The translations under genes and the position numbers were made by a program. Source: Aradus depressus (taxonomy: Eukaryota; Arthropoda; Insecta; Hemiptera; Aradidae). Taken from it: 64,000 nt of DNA. Below the pieces are notes generated by a model that saw nothing but the letters and a program-made list of their open reading frames with translations, did no database searches and was not told where the DNA came from. Shown here in pieces: positions 34,615-44,764 of the stretch (positions within the stretch are counted from its first letter, which is position 1; the number at the start of each line of letters is the position of its first letter). The stretch is taken from the NCBI GenBank assembly GCA_963662175.1, contig OY759222.1, positions 11,976,222 to 12,040,221 of the forward strand, read 5' to 3'.

Positions 34615-35095
34615 CCTAACGGTCATTGTTAATAATACACTATAGTGTATTACAATAATGACCTCTATACGTAAAGGCTTCCATACTGTCTTATAAACAC
34701 TGTCTTGTATTATTAACACAGTACATAATATCATAACAATGGGTTATATACGTTAAGGCTTCTATACTGTCTTATATACACTGTACTGTATTATTAATAC
34801 AGTATATTATAAAATGGCTAATTTACGTTAAGGCTTATATACTGTCTTGTATAAGCAATACTGTATTATTACAACAGTATATCATAACAATGGCTTATGT
34901 ACTTTAAAGCTTATATACTGTCTAGTATAGTATACTGTATTATTAGCACAGTATATCATAACAATGGTGTATATACGTTAAGGCTTCTATACTGTCTTAT
35001 ATAAACTATACTGTATTATGAACAGTGTATTATAACAATGGTTTATATACGTTAAAGCTTCTATACTGTCTTATATATCCTACACTATACTGATT
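34615..35095 (+). repeat. Tandem repeat, about 70-75 bp x 6, diverged
   Basis: Units contain 'tatcataacaatggcttata', 'acgttaaggcttctatactg' and 'tcttatatacactatactgt' followed by 'attattaacacag'. Each unit has small inverted repeats (ATACTGT/ACAGTAT). Confidence 0.88.
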
Positions 35096-35147
35096 GTAAG
35101 ACATGTATCATAACAATAGCCTATACACAGTTTTATTTATTTTATGC

Positions 35148-35179
35148 TAGCCGGCTTTCGAGGTTGAGCTCATCATCAG
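35148..35179 (-). ncRNA. Hammerhead-like core (left arm)
   Basis: CTGATGA, extra T, GAG-CTCAAC-CTC helix II, GAAA, then GCCGGC (helix III, GC/GC with a two-base loop) and TA at the expected cleavage position. Helix I next to the core is poorly supported. Confidence 0.4.
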
Positions 35180-35374
35180 AAAGCCTGATTTAACATTTAA
35201 AAAAAAATAACAATTGACAAAAAAAAAAAATAATTGAAATAAAATATCAGTCCCCATCCATGAACATTTAAATTGTTAATTTTTTTTATCAGGTTTGTAC
35301 TTTATGTTTATTGGTGTTTTATTGTATTATTTTTTTTTCTAAATTATATTCTTTAGAACGTTTTATCAGACTGA

Positions 35375-35406
35375 CTGATGATGAGGGCAAACTCGAAAGC
35401 CGGCTA
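35375..35406 (+). ncRNA. Hammerhead-like core (right arm)
   Basis: Same layout as the left arm with loop GGCAAA. An outer GTTTTAT (from 35360) and ATAAAAC (from 35409) can pair across it, but the bases next to the core do not pair well. Confidence 0.4.
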
Positions 35407-35459
35407 GCATAAAACAAATTAATAAAAACAGCGAGAGGTCAGTCTATATTTTACTTCCT

Positions 35460-35870
35460 CACCTAAACGAAGTATAAGAGAAGTTATGTAATCAGTCAAC
35501 AATTCGATGCTAATTTTTCAACGGAATTTTATGTATTCCGAACACCAGATAGAATGAATGTATCAACACGAAATTTTATATGTGAATCCAGAACCCTCTA
35601 ACGACAATACTTATTGATTTTCAGCCAAATCGATCAAAAAGAAAAGGGGATTAGGAGAGAGGCTTAACTCAAAAACTCTAATAACTGCCGTTGTAATGAA
35701 TGTGTCGACACACAATTTAGTATGAGGATTAAGAAGCCACTACGTAAGTCCAATATTGAGTTTGAGGAAATGCGAAAACGTGATTGATTAATTTGTTATG
35801 GGGAAGTACATAGCCGGTAATTCACCTACGACTTTATTTTTGAACCGGGGAAGTAGATTCTTGATGATTC
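35460..35870 (+). repeat. Rep-B forward copy
   Basis: 'atgtaatcagtcaacaattc', 'gatagaatgaatgtatcaac', 'aacgacaatacttattgatt', ending 'tggggaagtacatagccggt'. Confidence 0.8.
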
Positions 35871-36340
35871 ACTGATGACTTTTCATCAATAATTCTTGTC
35901 ATCTTATAAATTGCCAAGAGGCATGCTTCCGCAGTGTCGATTTTTTTATTTTGCAATCTGTAAAGTGCATCATATGCATACAAATTGTACGTTGGTTGTT
36001 CTTACTTTGCTGGCAAATCTTAGGTCTAAGTTTCAAACTTAACAAAACAAACACCATTTGGCCATTGAGAACAATCTAAACTTCCAACTTTCTTCAAAAC
36101 GTTACAACTGTGTGACTTGACTTTATGAACACCAGAAGACATGACTTTTAATACCTGCGTTTAAAACTTTTAACAAGCTAATAGTATACCCTAGTGGAGT
36201 GAAACCAGAAATTTGTTCCAGGCAGGACCCAATTATCGCAACTTTTTAAAGACTTATAATAGAGAACGGGAATATAAAAAAGAAAAAAAAAAGTCAGTTC
36301 ATTATAAAGATTCCTCTTGCTTACCTTGACTTACAATAAG
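35871..36340. other. Unassigned intron sequence
   Basis: No supported feature. Confidence 0.5.
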
Positions 36341-36344
36341 TTAG

Positions 36345-36547
36345 TTAATATGATTCATAGCCGAGCTTGAAGTATGAGGTCATATCGCCTACTGGGATGA
36401 AGTTAATTAGTTATTATGACTCGTTAGTTATTATTATGCCCGGGCTTTAACTTGCTTAAGTTTATTTTACCTCCCAGATAAAATAAACTAAGGGCCTCGA
36501 TCGGGTTTCGAATCCACGATCTTGAGCTCAGAAGGCAAGCACGCATG
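36345..36547 (-). mobile_element. SINE-1 pieces, internally deleted
   Basis: 36345-36398 is a short 3' piece ('tgaggtcatatcgcctact'). 36410-36547 joins the tail 'tagttattatgcccgggctt' straight to 'gcttaagtttattttacctc' and the head, with the middle lost. Confidence 0.78.
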
Positions 36548-36599
36548 CTCTCTACTGTGATGAATATTAACATATGTTATACAATAAATCAGTTCTAGA

Positions 36600-37485
36600 T
36601 TGACTGTCTACTTGCACGTATCACCACATGGCGCAGTCAGGAGTCATGAATTCCTTTCTCAGATTCATTTTCGGGCTCCCCAGACATTCTTCTATTACTA
36701 GTTCCTATACCGACCTAAAATGGCTCTTCCCATCCTCTCGTCGACAATATTTCCTAGGCTCCTTCCTCTATCAAACCATATCTTCCCAAAAGCCCTCCTA
36801 CATCTTCCAAATTCTCCAATTTAAATCCCATATCCACCAGAAAGTCTCCAGATCCCGTCCTTCTGATCTTTATCTCCCTACCCAGAGGACAACAACCTAC
36901 CACAACTCCTTCCTTATCCAGACTAATTCCCTCTGGAACTCTCTCCCTCTCCAGATTCGCCATGATCCTACTCTTCTTCCATTTAAGTCCCTACTTTTCC
37001 ATTATCTCCTAAGTCAACAAACCTCTGATTCCTAAGGCTAGCTCCTATGAGATAGATCTCGTCTTCCTATAAGTCTCTCTCTCCACTGGACAGATTGTTA
37101 CTCTTCTGTTTCATCAGTCCAGTTTTTTACAATTCATTCTTATATAGAAGTCATTATTGTTACTATGTTTTACATTATTATTCTTACTTGTTTTTCTAAT
37201 TTTTATTTTTAATTTCTCTTGTAACATTTGCCTGTTTTTAACATTTAATATTTATTACCAGAGACCTCTCTTCTTTTATTTTTATTCTTTTCAACTGGTT
37301 GATACTTGTATACTCTTGTTTATTCTTTATATTATTATTCTTAGGGGACGTATGTCCCAGAATGAAAATGATTTTTCATTTCATTTCAGTCTAGGTTACT
37401 TAGTTTTAAAAATAATTAATTATGTTTATTTCGAATTTTTAGTTAGCGAAAAAGAAAACTTAATTATTATTGTTTTATTCTCAGA
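36600..37485 (+). mobile_element. LINE (CR1/L2-like) 3' end
   Basis: A 135-codon frame (36628-37035) with GVMNSFLRFIFGLPRHSSIT, YFLGSFLYQTISSQKPSYIF, RPSDLYLPTQRTTTYHNSFL and NSLWNSLPLQIRHDP. The pattern 'R.IFGLP ... LYF.. LY..i..Q.P.Y ... R.t...NSF......LWNSLP..IR' is the C-terminus of CR1/L2-type LINE polymerases. About 400 bp of T-rich 3' UTR ends with 'ggggacgtatgtcccagaat' and ATTTCATTTCA. Confidence 0.78.
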
Positions 37486-37544
37486 ATTTTGAACATAGGA
37501 TAGCATTATAAAGACACCTGAAGCGTTTAGTGGAAATGGGATTC

Positions 37545-37775
37545 AGTGAACTCATTGGAAGAAAACATTTCTGAGATATCTGGAGGCGATTGGAGCGGAT
37601 GAGAAGTTTGAAGACAAAAGGAAACGGGCAATTCTACTGCACCTTGTGGGTAATGACGCCATTCATATCTATGAAACTTTTCCAAGTGAATGAAAATAAA
37701 GTCACACTTAGTGACATTTTGCAATGTTTTTATGATTATTATATTCCACAAAAAAATGGCTCATTTGATTTCAAA
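37545..37775 (+). pseudogene. Gypsy-type gag fragment, broken
   Basis: One frame reads FLRYLEAIGADEKFEDKRKR, AILLHLVGNDAIHIYETFPS and stops. The next frame continues KVTLSDILQCFYDYYIPQKN. This matches the N-terminal retrotransposon gag domain pattern 'F..YL.a.g......k...LL...G..a..iY..F......dl..v...f..Y..P..N'. A frameshift near 37690 separates the halves. Confidence 0.65.
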
Positions 37776-37924
37776 ACGACATTTCTGGACGATTTATCAT
37801 ATATTTTGCTAACCGAGTGCCCTGCGAAACATCATATCCCATATAAAATGTCTCTTTTAGTTTTCTCTACAAATAAAAGTTGTAGAGATTTTTGATTAGG
37901 TCATAATATAAGGGATAACTTATT

Positions 37925-38128
37925 ATTAATTGTTTTTTTTTTTTTGTTTTTTGGCCTTATGTATGATGCATATTAGCCATGACTCTTATAATTAGTTATT
38001 TTCGACATCCATGGCCCCGGGAGGGAGTTCTATCTACGAAATAAAACTCTCTGCCGGACGAGATTCGAACCCGCAAACCATGGTGAGACCATGCGACCAA
38101 AGCCCTACGCTCTAGCCCGCACGGTCCC
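37925..38128 (-). mobile_element. SINE-2, copy 2
   Basis: 'tgcatattagccatgactct', 'catggccccgggagggagtt', B box (inverse) GATTCGAACCCGC and 'ggtgagaccatgcgaccaaa'. The poly-A tail appears as the T run at 37935-37953. Confidence 0.85.
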
Positions 38129-38294
38129 CAAAAAATTGATTAATGCCAAACATAATATACAATTTATATTTTCTTCTTGATAAAAATATTTTATTGCTAA
38201 GACGTATGCACCATGTGACCATTGAAAAAATCGTTTTATTAATTAATAATTTTGTACTTTATTGTTTTCATTTATTAAAATCCCCTTTCCACAC

Positions 38295-38295
<1 letters not shown>

Positions 38296-38334
<39 letters not shown>
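38296..38334. repeat. (AT)n microsatellite
   Basis: Pure AT dinucleotides directly before the next element. Confidence 0.95.
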
Positions 38335-38341
<7 letters not shown>

Positions 38342-38343
<2 letters not shown>

Positions 38344-38970
38344 GTAGGCTCTACCTTATCCGGCGTTGCCAGGACCGACGTGACGCCGGATAACAGAAAA
38401 CGCCGGATAACAGAAAACGCCGGATAACGGAAATCAATTTAATGAGAAAAAATGTATCGAATAAAGCATTAAAAAAAAGTGTTTTTAGGTGAGCTAAGGA
38501 ATAAAACACGTACCTATGTATTTTGATGATAACATTTATTAAATTGACAAATATGTACATACTTTACTAGTTAAGTGTTCATTTCCCGATAAGACGATAT
38601 TGTTATATCACGGACGGGACGGTACCTTTGTTTTTATATTCTAGGAAACATTTTTTATAAATGTTTGATTTTCAACTATGTATTTATTATAATTTATTTA
38701 TAGGATATTAGTGAAGTAATAAAATTTTGTATTAGCGTTCCCTTCATTATAACTACAATGTACCTACATTTGTATGTATGCACAATAAAAATACATAAAA
38801 GATTCGTGAGTTACGGAATTATTATGTGCTCGTAAATACACGTGGCTCATATAATTGATGATCTAATAATTGAATGTTAATTTTAGTTTAACAAATTTGA
38901 TATTATTTTGCAAGCGCCGGATAAGGGAGGGCGCCGGTTAACAGAAAGCCGGATAAGGGAGAGTCTACTG
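38342..38970. mobile_element. pogo/Tc1-like non-autonomous element 1 (GCCGGATAA type)
   Basis: A 629-bp element between TA dinucleotides (38340-38341 and 38971-38972). Ends: left CAGTAGGCTCTACCTTATCC, right complement CAGTAGACTCTCCCTTATCC. Near both ends the motif GCCGGATAA or its complement repeats (left near 38357, 38384, 38401 and 38412; right near 38914, 38934 and 38949). The interior is AT-rich with no transposase left. TA duplication, CAGTAG start and subterminal repeats fit the Tc1/mariner-pogo superfamily. Confidence 0.88.
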
Positions 38971-38999
38971 TATTTAAATTTTTAGTACTTTTAGCTATT

Positions 39000-39555
39000 A
39001 GTTATCCACGATTTTTGTTATCTGCATATGATTATAAATAACGCTGGTAAGAAGGGATCGCTGTATAAAGCCGTAATGCCTTGTCACTATTTTAAAAATA
39101 AATATATAAATAATAATAGTAAATAAATAAATATTCAGAGGAGATCCATTTCATTCCCAGTGTTTGTTGTTTTCAGGAAATAATCAGACAATTTTTCACT
39201 ATAATTTTTTAGGTGGAATAAGAACTTTGTTTGATAGTTAAAGGATAAGAGATATCTTGTAATATGTACTCAGGCCTCGAAGTAAAGTGATCTTAATTTT
39301 CGTTCGATTTCGGCTAAAATCTAATCAGATCTAAGTTAGCATATTCAACTCTTGCATTTCAAACATCATGTTCATTGCTACAATCGTTTTTGTGTTAGAG
39401 CGCTCACAACTTGCTAATCACTTAAATACACACACACAGAGATAGAAATTAGGGACCTTGAACAATTTTCACACGGTTACAATACTTCCCCATAATATAG
39501 GTATAAAAATTTAAAAACAAACGTAACGTTACAATAAGCTCATTATAAAACTTAC
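39000..39555. repeat. Intron with Rep-C fragment
   Basis: 39275-39500 carries Rep-C blocks ('cctcgaagtaaagtgatctt', 'ttagagcgctcacaacttgc', 'acacacacacagagatagaa'). The remainder is unassigned. Confidence 0.6.
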
Positions 39556-39807
39556 CAACGAACCAAGGATTCCTCCTGTTGTTCTCGACAGTTAGACCCA
39601 AGAAGTACTCCTCAAAGCCTGGAACGGGGGTAGCTTTGGGTTGAACAGAGAGAGTGCCCTCTACTTCGGGCTCGTTGCCGGATGACACCAGGTCTCGAGC
39701 AGACCAACCGTCAGAACCAATCCAGGAGAAGAGGCCTGTGGCATTCACTCGACGAACCGCTCGCATGAGGGCTCCAACCTCTTGATCCGAACCAAAGATG
39801 ATCACTC
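39556..39807 (-). CDS. mGluR-like receptor, exon d
   Basis: A 252-bp exon after a TGTCCAG acceptor, ending at TTCGTTG|GTAAGT, phase 1 at both ends. It encodes VIIFGSDQEVGALMRAVRRV, then NATGLFSWIGSDGWSARDLV, GFEEYFLGLTVENNRRNPWF and V. The aspartate of GSDGW is the conserved residue that contacts the ligand amino group in mGluRs. N-A-T is an N-glycosylation sequon. G-N-E-P-E-V-E-G-T-L-S-V-Q-P in place of the group II 'AEGAITIEL' type sequence is one reason I lean to the insect mXR type. Confidence 0.94.
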
Positions 39808-40080
39808 CTGGACAAGAACAACTGTTAACTGTATTCAGCTAAATTGTACATCAGAATAATACAATAAATACTTGGTTTGTTCCATTTAATCACAGATTCC
39901 ACAATCATTTTTTTTTATCATCTGTAATGTAAATAAAATGCGACAAATATCATTGAATTTTTATAGTAATAATAAATAACAATAAAAATAAGAGTTAAAA
40001 GGTCAAAATATGTATTCAAAATTATAAAAGGAACTAGAAGGTTATAATTAGGGATCTATCGATACAAGTAAATACAATGT

Positions 40081-40279
40081 ATTCACCTAGGGTAGGGGCC
40101 TTAACGAGCACCTGACATCGTACAGGCTCGGGACCATCGCTTAACGTCCCATCCGAAGGACGGCGTGCTTAAGTTTATTTACCTCCCAGATAAAATAAAC
40201 TAAGGGCCTCGGTCGGGTTTCACTCACGTTCTTGAGCTCAGAAGACAAGCATGCATACCACTGAGCTACCGGCGCCCTC
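40081..40279 (-). mobile_element. SINE-1, 3'-truncated
   Basis: From 'attcacctagggtaggggcc' to the tRNA head 'gctaccggcgccctcg'. The B box is damaged (GGGTTTCACTCACG). Confidence 0.88.
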
Positions 40280-40439
40280 GAAAAAAAAAAATGTATATAA
40301 AAATAAGATATATATCGATCAAAAATAATAATAAATAATATATAAAAAATATATATCGATAACAAAATAATGGTCAATGTACAAAACAATGTAATATATG
40401 CAAAACAAAAACATTATTGTTGTTAAATAATAATAGTAA

Positions 40440-41050
40440 AGATAAAAAAAAAAACAGAAAACGTAAGAGCCCTTCAACTTGAGACCCCGCAAACAACCCC
40501 AGTTCCCTGTCATCCCCATCCCTCCAACTTAATGAAGGCAGGAGAGACCGCGAGAGTTCAAGTGAGCCCACGGCTTGTCATTGTCCAGCAGTGGAGGCAG
40601 ACAGAAAGGAGAGATGAAGGTGATAAGAGTACATGAGGGGCGAAGCTGATCACCACCACCTGTCGGCCAGCGCTTCGGGGGGGGATTATCTGAATGGGAA
40701 TGGGATGGAATTTGGAGAAGCGGCACTTGATGAGGAATTTCCAAGTCATATTTCATTAAAAAAGTTTGTTTTATATATTAGATAGCAAAAAAATGTGTCG
40801 TGCTATCGATATTGGAAAACCTTAAATCGATCTTCAAGGGCACCCAACGAGGGAAGCCAGTCTGATCAATGGACATGGGGTGTCACCATCGCAACTGCCA
40901 TACCACACGTTCCAATCTTATTATTTTATCATTCCAGAGACCCCGGCAGTGCCGCCCCAAGCCCCATAGCCAAAAAACAGAGACAATCAAAACCTATCAA
41001 AGAACCTTAGCTCAAAAGACAAATATAATTACAATCAAATAATTTCCTTT
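40440..41050. other. GC-richer unassigned intron block
   Basis: 40500-40760 is GC-rich ('tgatcaccaccacctgtcgg', 'ccagcgcttcgggg') and unlike the flanks. Several frames overlap here but none resembles a protein I know. Possibly a LINE 3' UTR; unproven. Confidence 0.35.
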
Positions 41051-41068
41051 TGTCTAAATAAATATTAC

Positions 41069-41213
41069 CTTTAGCACGAGGCTTGCTCTGAAGTCGTAGA
41101 ACGATTGTCTCGTAGGTGTCCTCCGCAGCCACCCCGGAGTCTTTGACCAGTTTCTCTTTGACGGCGATACAGATGTTATGTTTGGCCATCTGGACCTCCA
41201 GCTCTTCAAAGCC
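41069..41213 (-). CDS. mGluR-like receptor, exon c
   Basis: A 145-bp exon starting after TATACAG and ending at GCTAAAG|GTAATA. It enters in phase 0 and leaves in phase 1. It encodes GFEELEVQMAKHNICIAVKE followed by KLVKDSGVAAEDTYETIVLR and LQSKPRAK. This is the lobe-2 region following SNYGIK in exon b, and the N-I-C-I-A motif is strongly conserved in the family. Only 1.26 kb of intron separates it from exon d, the shortest intron visible. Confidence 0.93.
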
Positions 41214-41324
41214 CTGTATAAAACATAACATTTAGTAAGCTCTTGAAAACAACAATCGATCCACCATTTCAAGTTCATCGCCTATATCTATTAACTAATA
41301 CGTGGTTTTGTATTATATCGCGAT

Positions 41325-41665
41325 AAGTGGTAATATCAGCGTTTGACAGTTATTAAAGGCTTTTGAGTTGAGCCCCCCCTTCTGACCCTCCCCCTCCCAT
41401 CCTTTCGACCCATTTTACTGAAAATTGACAGGTGTCCTTATTGGGTCCTGGATCTACATATTAAATTTCTTATCGATACGTCATTCACAGACAGTTATTA
41501 CAGTTTTTAAGTTCAACCCCCCTCCTTCCTCCCCTCTGAACCCCTCCTTCCGTTCATCCGATTAAGTTGAACATTTATAGGTGCCGCCTTTATGAGGATT
41601 TGGATCAAAATATATAATTATGTATTGATACATTCATTACATCGATAGTTATTAGGGAGGTTTTG
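41325..41665 (-). repeat. Rep-B inverted copy
   Basis: 'cagcgtttgacagttattaa', 'cttatcgatacgtcattcac' and 'gtattgatacattcattaca' in inverted Rep-B order. Confidence 0.7.
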
Positions 41666-41671
41666 GATATA

Positions 41672-42496
41672 CAGTAGAACCTCTTTAAGTCGAACCTCGA
41701 AAGTCGAAAACCTCCAAAACTAGAAAAAAAGTTTTGTTCCTTTCCCTTCAAGCCCCAAAATCTCCAATACTCGAAATCTCAACCCTCTATTAGTCGAAAT
41801 AATCAGTGAGTCCCTACAAGCCCTTTTGGTACATATTTTCCCTCTATAACTCGAAAAAATAAATTGGACCTCTGTATCTCGAACATAGCAATCTTTTATT
41901 TTACAACCTTTACAACTCGATTATTTGAAACTTATTACCTCTATAGCTCGAAGAAAAATAAGTTACCGACTTCAAGAATTTGCCGACATTGTACTCCATT
42001 GTTTCTTATAAAACAATTTAGGAGTATACAATAAATAGGATTACCAAATCTAAGATAAAGGATATTATTATTGATTTCATTTGAACTTTAGCGAAGCAAG
42101 TCATTTGTTGTCGATTGAAAAATTGTCAGAAGTAGTAGAATTGTCTGTTCTTTATACCTTAGATAATGCTATAGATAGAGAACAACCGAATTATCTAAAG
42201 CAAAAAAAAAATTACTGACTTTTTTTAATACCTACATACATATATGTACTATGTATTTTTTATTTTAAGGATGTTTTGAAATAATGTTGATTTACAATAA
42301 ATATAAATAGGTTTGTTACCTCTGTAACTTGAATTTATATTTATTTCACCTCTCTAACTCAAAATTAGTTAGAATGAATCTTAACCTCTACAAGTCGAAT
42401 CAAAATCCGCCTGTCGAAATCCTCCATAAGTCGAAAACTCTATAACTCGAATTTTTTTTCGTCTCCCTTGATGTTCGACTTATAGAGGTTCTACTG
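41672..42496. mobile_element. pogo/Tc1-like non-autonomous element 2 (CTCTATAACTCGAA type)
   Basis: An 825-bp element between TA duplications (41670-41671 and 42497-42498). Ends: left CAGTAGAACCTCTTTAAGTC, right complement CAGTAGAACCTCTATAAGTC. The end motif CCTCTATAACTCGAA recurs about a dozen times as degenerate copies through both subterminal regions, for example near 41845, 41867, 41937, 42317, 42345, 42388 and 42420-42445. The centre (41980-42240) may hold a decayed transposase remnant, not recognisable by eye. Confidence 0.9.
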
Positions 42497-42529
42497 TACA
42501 TGTAAAAATTCATTCTACCGGTGGCTATC

Positions 42530-42970
42530 TATTTGGGGGTGAAAAAACTATAAATTTCGATGAAAACTCAACATCGAATTTCTGAAGAATTACATAACAT
42601 CCCCTACAGTCAGATAGTTCGGGAAGTAAAAAAAAAAACTGACTTTTCTTAGTTCAGTGTTGAGCGTTTTCAGTATCGACAGCACAACCTCCACTGACCT
42701 ACCTCAACAGCAAATTGTCTTACGAACTGTAAGCATATATAAAAACTGTGAAAAACATCATCGGTGAATCACCGGCTATGAACTTCCCTAGCACGAATTA
42801 ATCATATACGTTTTCGCTCTCCCTGAAAAACTCAATATTTGACTTACATAGTGGCTTCTGAGCCCTCAATAATAAATTTTGTATCGATACATTTATTACA
42901 CCTCAAAAGTTTTTGGGATTTTTGAGTTGAGCCTCCCCTGAAAATTAATATAATTCATCCATGTATGGCA
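42530..42970. repeat. Rep-B, left part of a copy split by a Helitron
   Basis: 42765-42970 is the inverted Rep-B end ('catcggtgaatcaccggcta', 'tgaacttccctagcacgaat'). The matching continuation is at 43660-43965. Confidence 0.7.
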
Positions 42971-43659
42971 TCATATATATAAAGCTGAAAATGTCTGTGC
43001 GTTGTACCGCTATAACTCACGAACGGCTTGATGGATTTGATTAATTTTTTTTTTAATTTGTTCGTCATCGTCTGTGGAAGGTTATAGGCGTATTAGTACC
43101 TCAATATCTGGTCCATCCCAGCATCCACCCACGCAATCTTTATAACTCAAAAACCACTGCCATTATCTCATTTACCTCATTAATAATGATTATAATCATT
43201 ATTAATGAGGAATCTTTTTGAATAGATAAGTTTTATCTACCGGAAGGTTAAGGTCTATTTTTTAATCAATCCCTGGTCTATCCCAGCATCCACCCACGCA
43301 ATCTTTGTAACTCGAAAACCATTGCAACGATTAATGAGAAATCTTTTTGAATAGATAAGTTTTATCTACCGGAAGGTTAAGGTCTATTTTTTAATCAACC
43401 CCTGGTCCATCCCAGCATCCACTCACGCAATCTTTGTAACTCGAAAACCATTGCAACGATTAATGAGAAATCTTTTTGAATAAATTAGTTTTAGCTCCAA
43501 AGCTAGCGTTACTACAGTTGAAGGACTATAAGCCTTATTCCGTATGAATAATTGAAGATTATAACATCATGAATGTACTGTCGAGGAACTGAATAGCCTT
43601 ATAGGAGATATTGGGAGAAAAGTCAAAGTTCCCCGGGCAACGCCGGGTATTACTGCTAG
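42971..43659 (+). mobile_element. Non-autonomous Helitron
   Basis: Begins TCATATATATAAAGCTGAAA and ends with the hairpin CCCGGGCAACGCCGGG followed by TATTACTGCTAG. The 5' TC, a 3' hairpin about 10 bases before CTAG, and insertion between A (42970) and T (43660) without duplication are the Helitron hallmarks. The interior repeats a roughly 125-bp block two to three times ('cccagcatccacccacgcaa' ... 'ttttatctaccggaaggtta'). There is no Rep/helicase coding. Confidence 0.92.
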
Positions 43660-43965
43660 TATACATATGAAATTTCATATCGATACATTCATTACAATGG
43701 CAGTTTTTAGAATTTTTGTGTTAAGCCTCTCTCTATACCCTTCTTCCCTTTTGGTCGATTTGGCTGAAAATCAATAGACGTTGTCCTTAGAGGATTATGG
43801 ATACATATATAAAATTTCATGTCGATACAATCATTCTATCTGGAGTTATCGTGTTCATAAACACAAAAACAGACAGCCATTTGGTTTTATTTAAATTAAG
43901 AAAAAGAGGGTCGAATAACAAAAATTCTCTTGAAAACTCCGCTGGAGAAATAAAAAGAGAGACCA
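43660..43965 (+). repeat. Rep-B, right part after the Helitron
   Basis: 'tgaaatttcatatcgataca', 'gattatggatacatatataa', 'attctatctggagttatcgt'. Confidence 0.7.
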
Positions 43966-44146
43966 ATATAGATCCTTGTGGAACGTCGCCATCCTCCATG
44001 GAGTGATGTGAACAATTCCTAACTAAAAATCCTGCCATGTAAGATCAATCGTTCAGTTAATCCAATCTTCTTTGGAAATCGTATAGAAAGTATGTTGGGT
44101 GAAATGTAACTAAAATTCTGTAAGAAAATTAAATGTGGCTCTAGAG

Positions 44147-44548
44147 CAGGGGTGGTCAACCCAAATGATCTTGCGGGCCACGTTGAAAATGCATTATAAT
44201 CCCACGGGCCGCATATTAAATTATATATCCCCATATTAGATTTGGACCCACTCCAAAAAATTTTTGGAATGAAAATTTAAAACAGAATGAGTTATTCTTA
44301 TTGTTTTTATTATTATTCATACATATAAACATAGATAATATAATAATGATAATAATGAAATGATCGAATAATATTTAATTTATTTAATTAGTGAGATATT
44401 TGTTTCTCAACTTTTTCACTTAGCTTTTCAAGTCGATCTCAATGCGTGTATATGCACATGTTTTGTGCAAAAACATATTTTGTAAAATTGTGATGAATCT
44501 CGCGGGCCGTAAAATTATTCAAGGCGGGCCGCGGGTTGGCCATTCCTG
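44147..44548. mobile_element. hAT-type MITE
   Basis: A 402-bp element. The left end CAGGGGTGGTCAACCC is inverse to the right end GGTTGGCCATTCCTG. Flanks CTCTAGAG (44139-44146) and CTCTAGAT (44549-44556) form an 8-bp duplication with one mismatch. The subterminal 'gcgggcc' motif occurs at both ends. CAGGGGTGG ends with 8-bp duplications are typical of hAT elements. Non-coding. Confidence 0.9.
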
Positions 44549-44764
44549 CTCTAGATACTCAATTATTTATATTTTACCAGATTGCAGCATTTTTGTATCA
44601 AATTATTCATTCTTTTTAATTTTTTTTTAATTTATTTATGTAACTTTACAAATATCGTACTTTATTCATACAAGCCTGATAACATGAAGACAGTAATTTA
44701 TTATTTGCAATTATTTATTTAACCAGTGGTTGAATTAAACGTTTTTTTAAACTTCCACAATAAT

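Larger units (their letters stand above)
35130..35433. repeat. Inverted repeat with hammerhead-like cores, ends about 50 bp
   Basis: The right arm (35375-35433) reads CTGATGATGAG, loop GGCAAA, CTCGAAAGCCGGCTAGCATA and AAAC. The left arm is its inverse (35130-35179) with loop CTCAAC. The spacer (about 190 bp) is AT-rich. Core elements CTGATGA ... GAAA are conserved and the GAG/CTC stem is kept while the loop differs. Confidence 0.85.
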
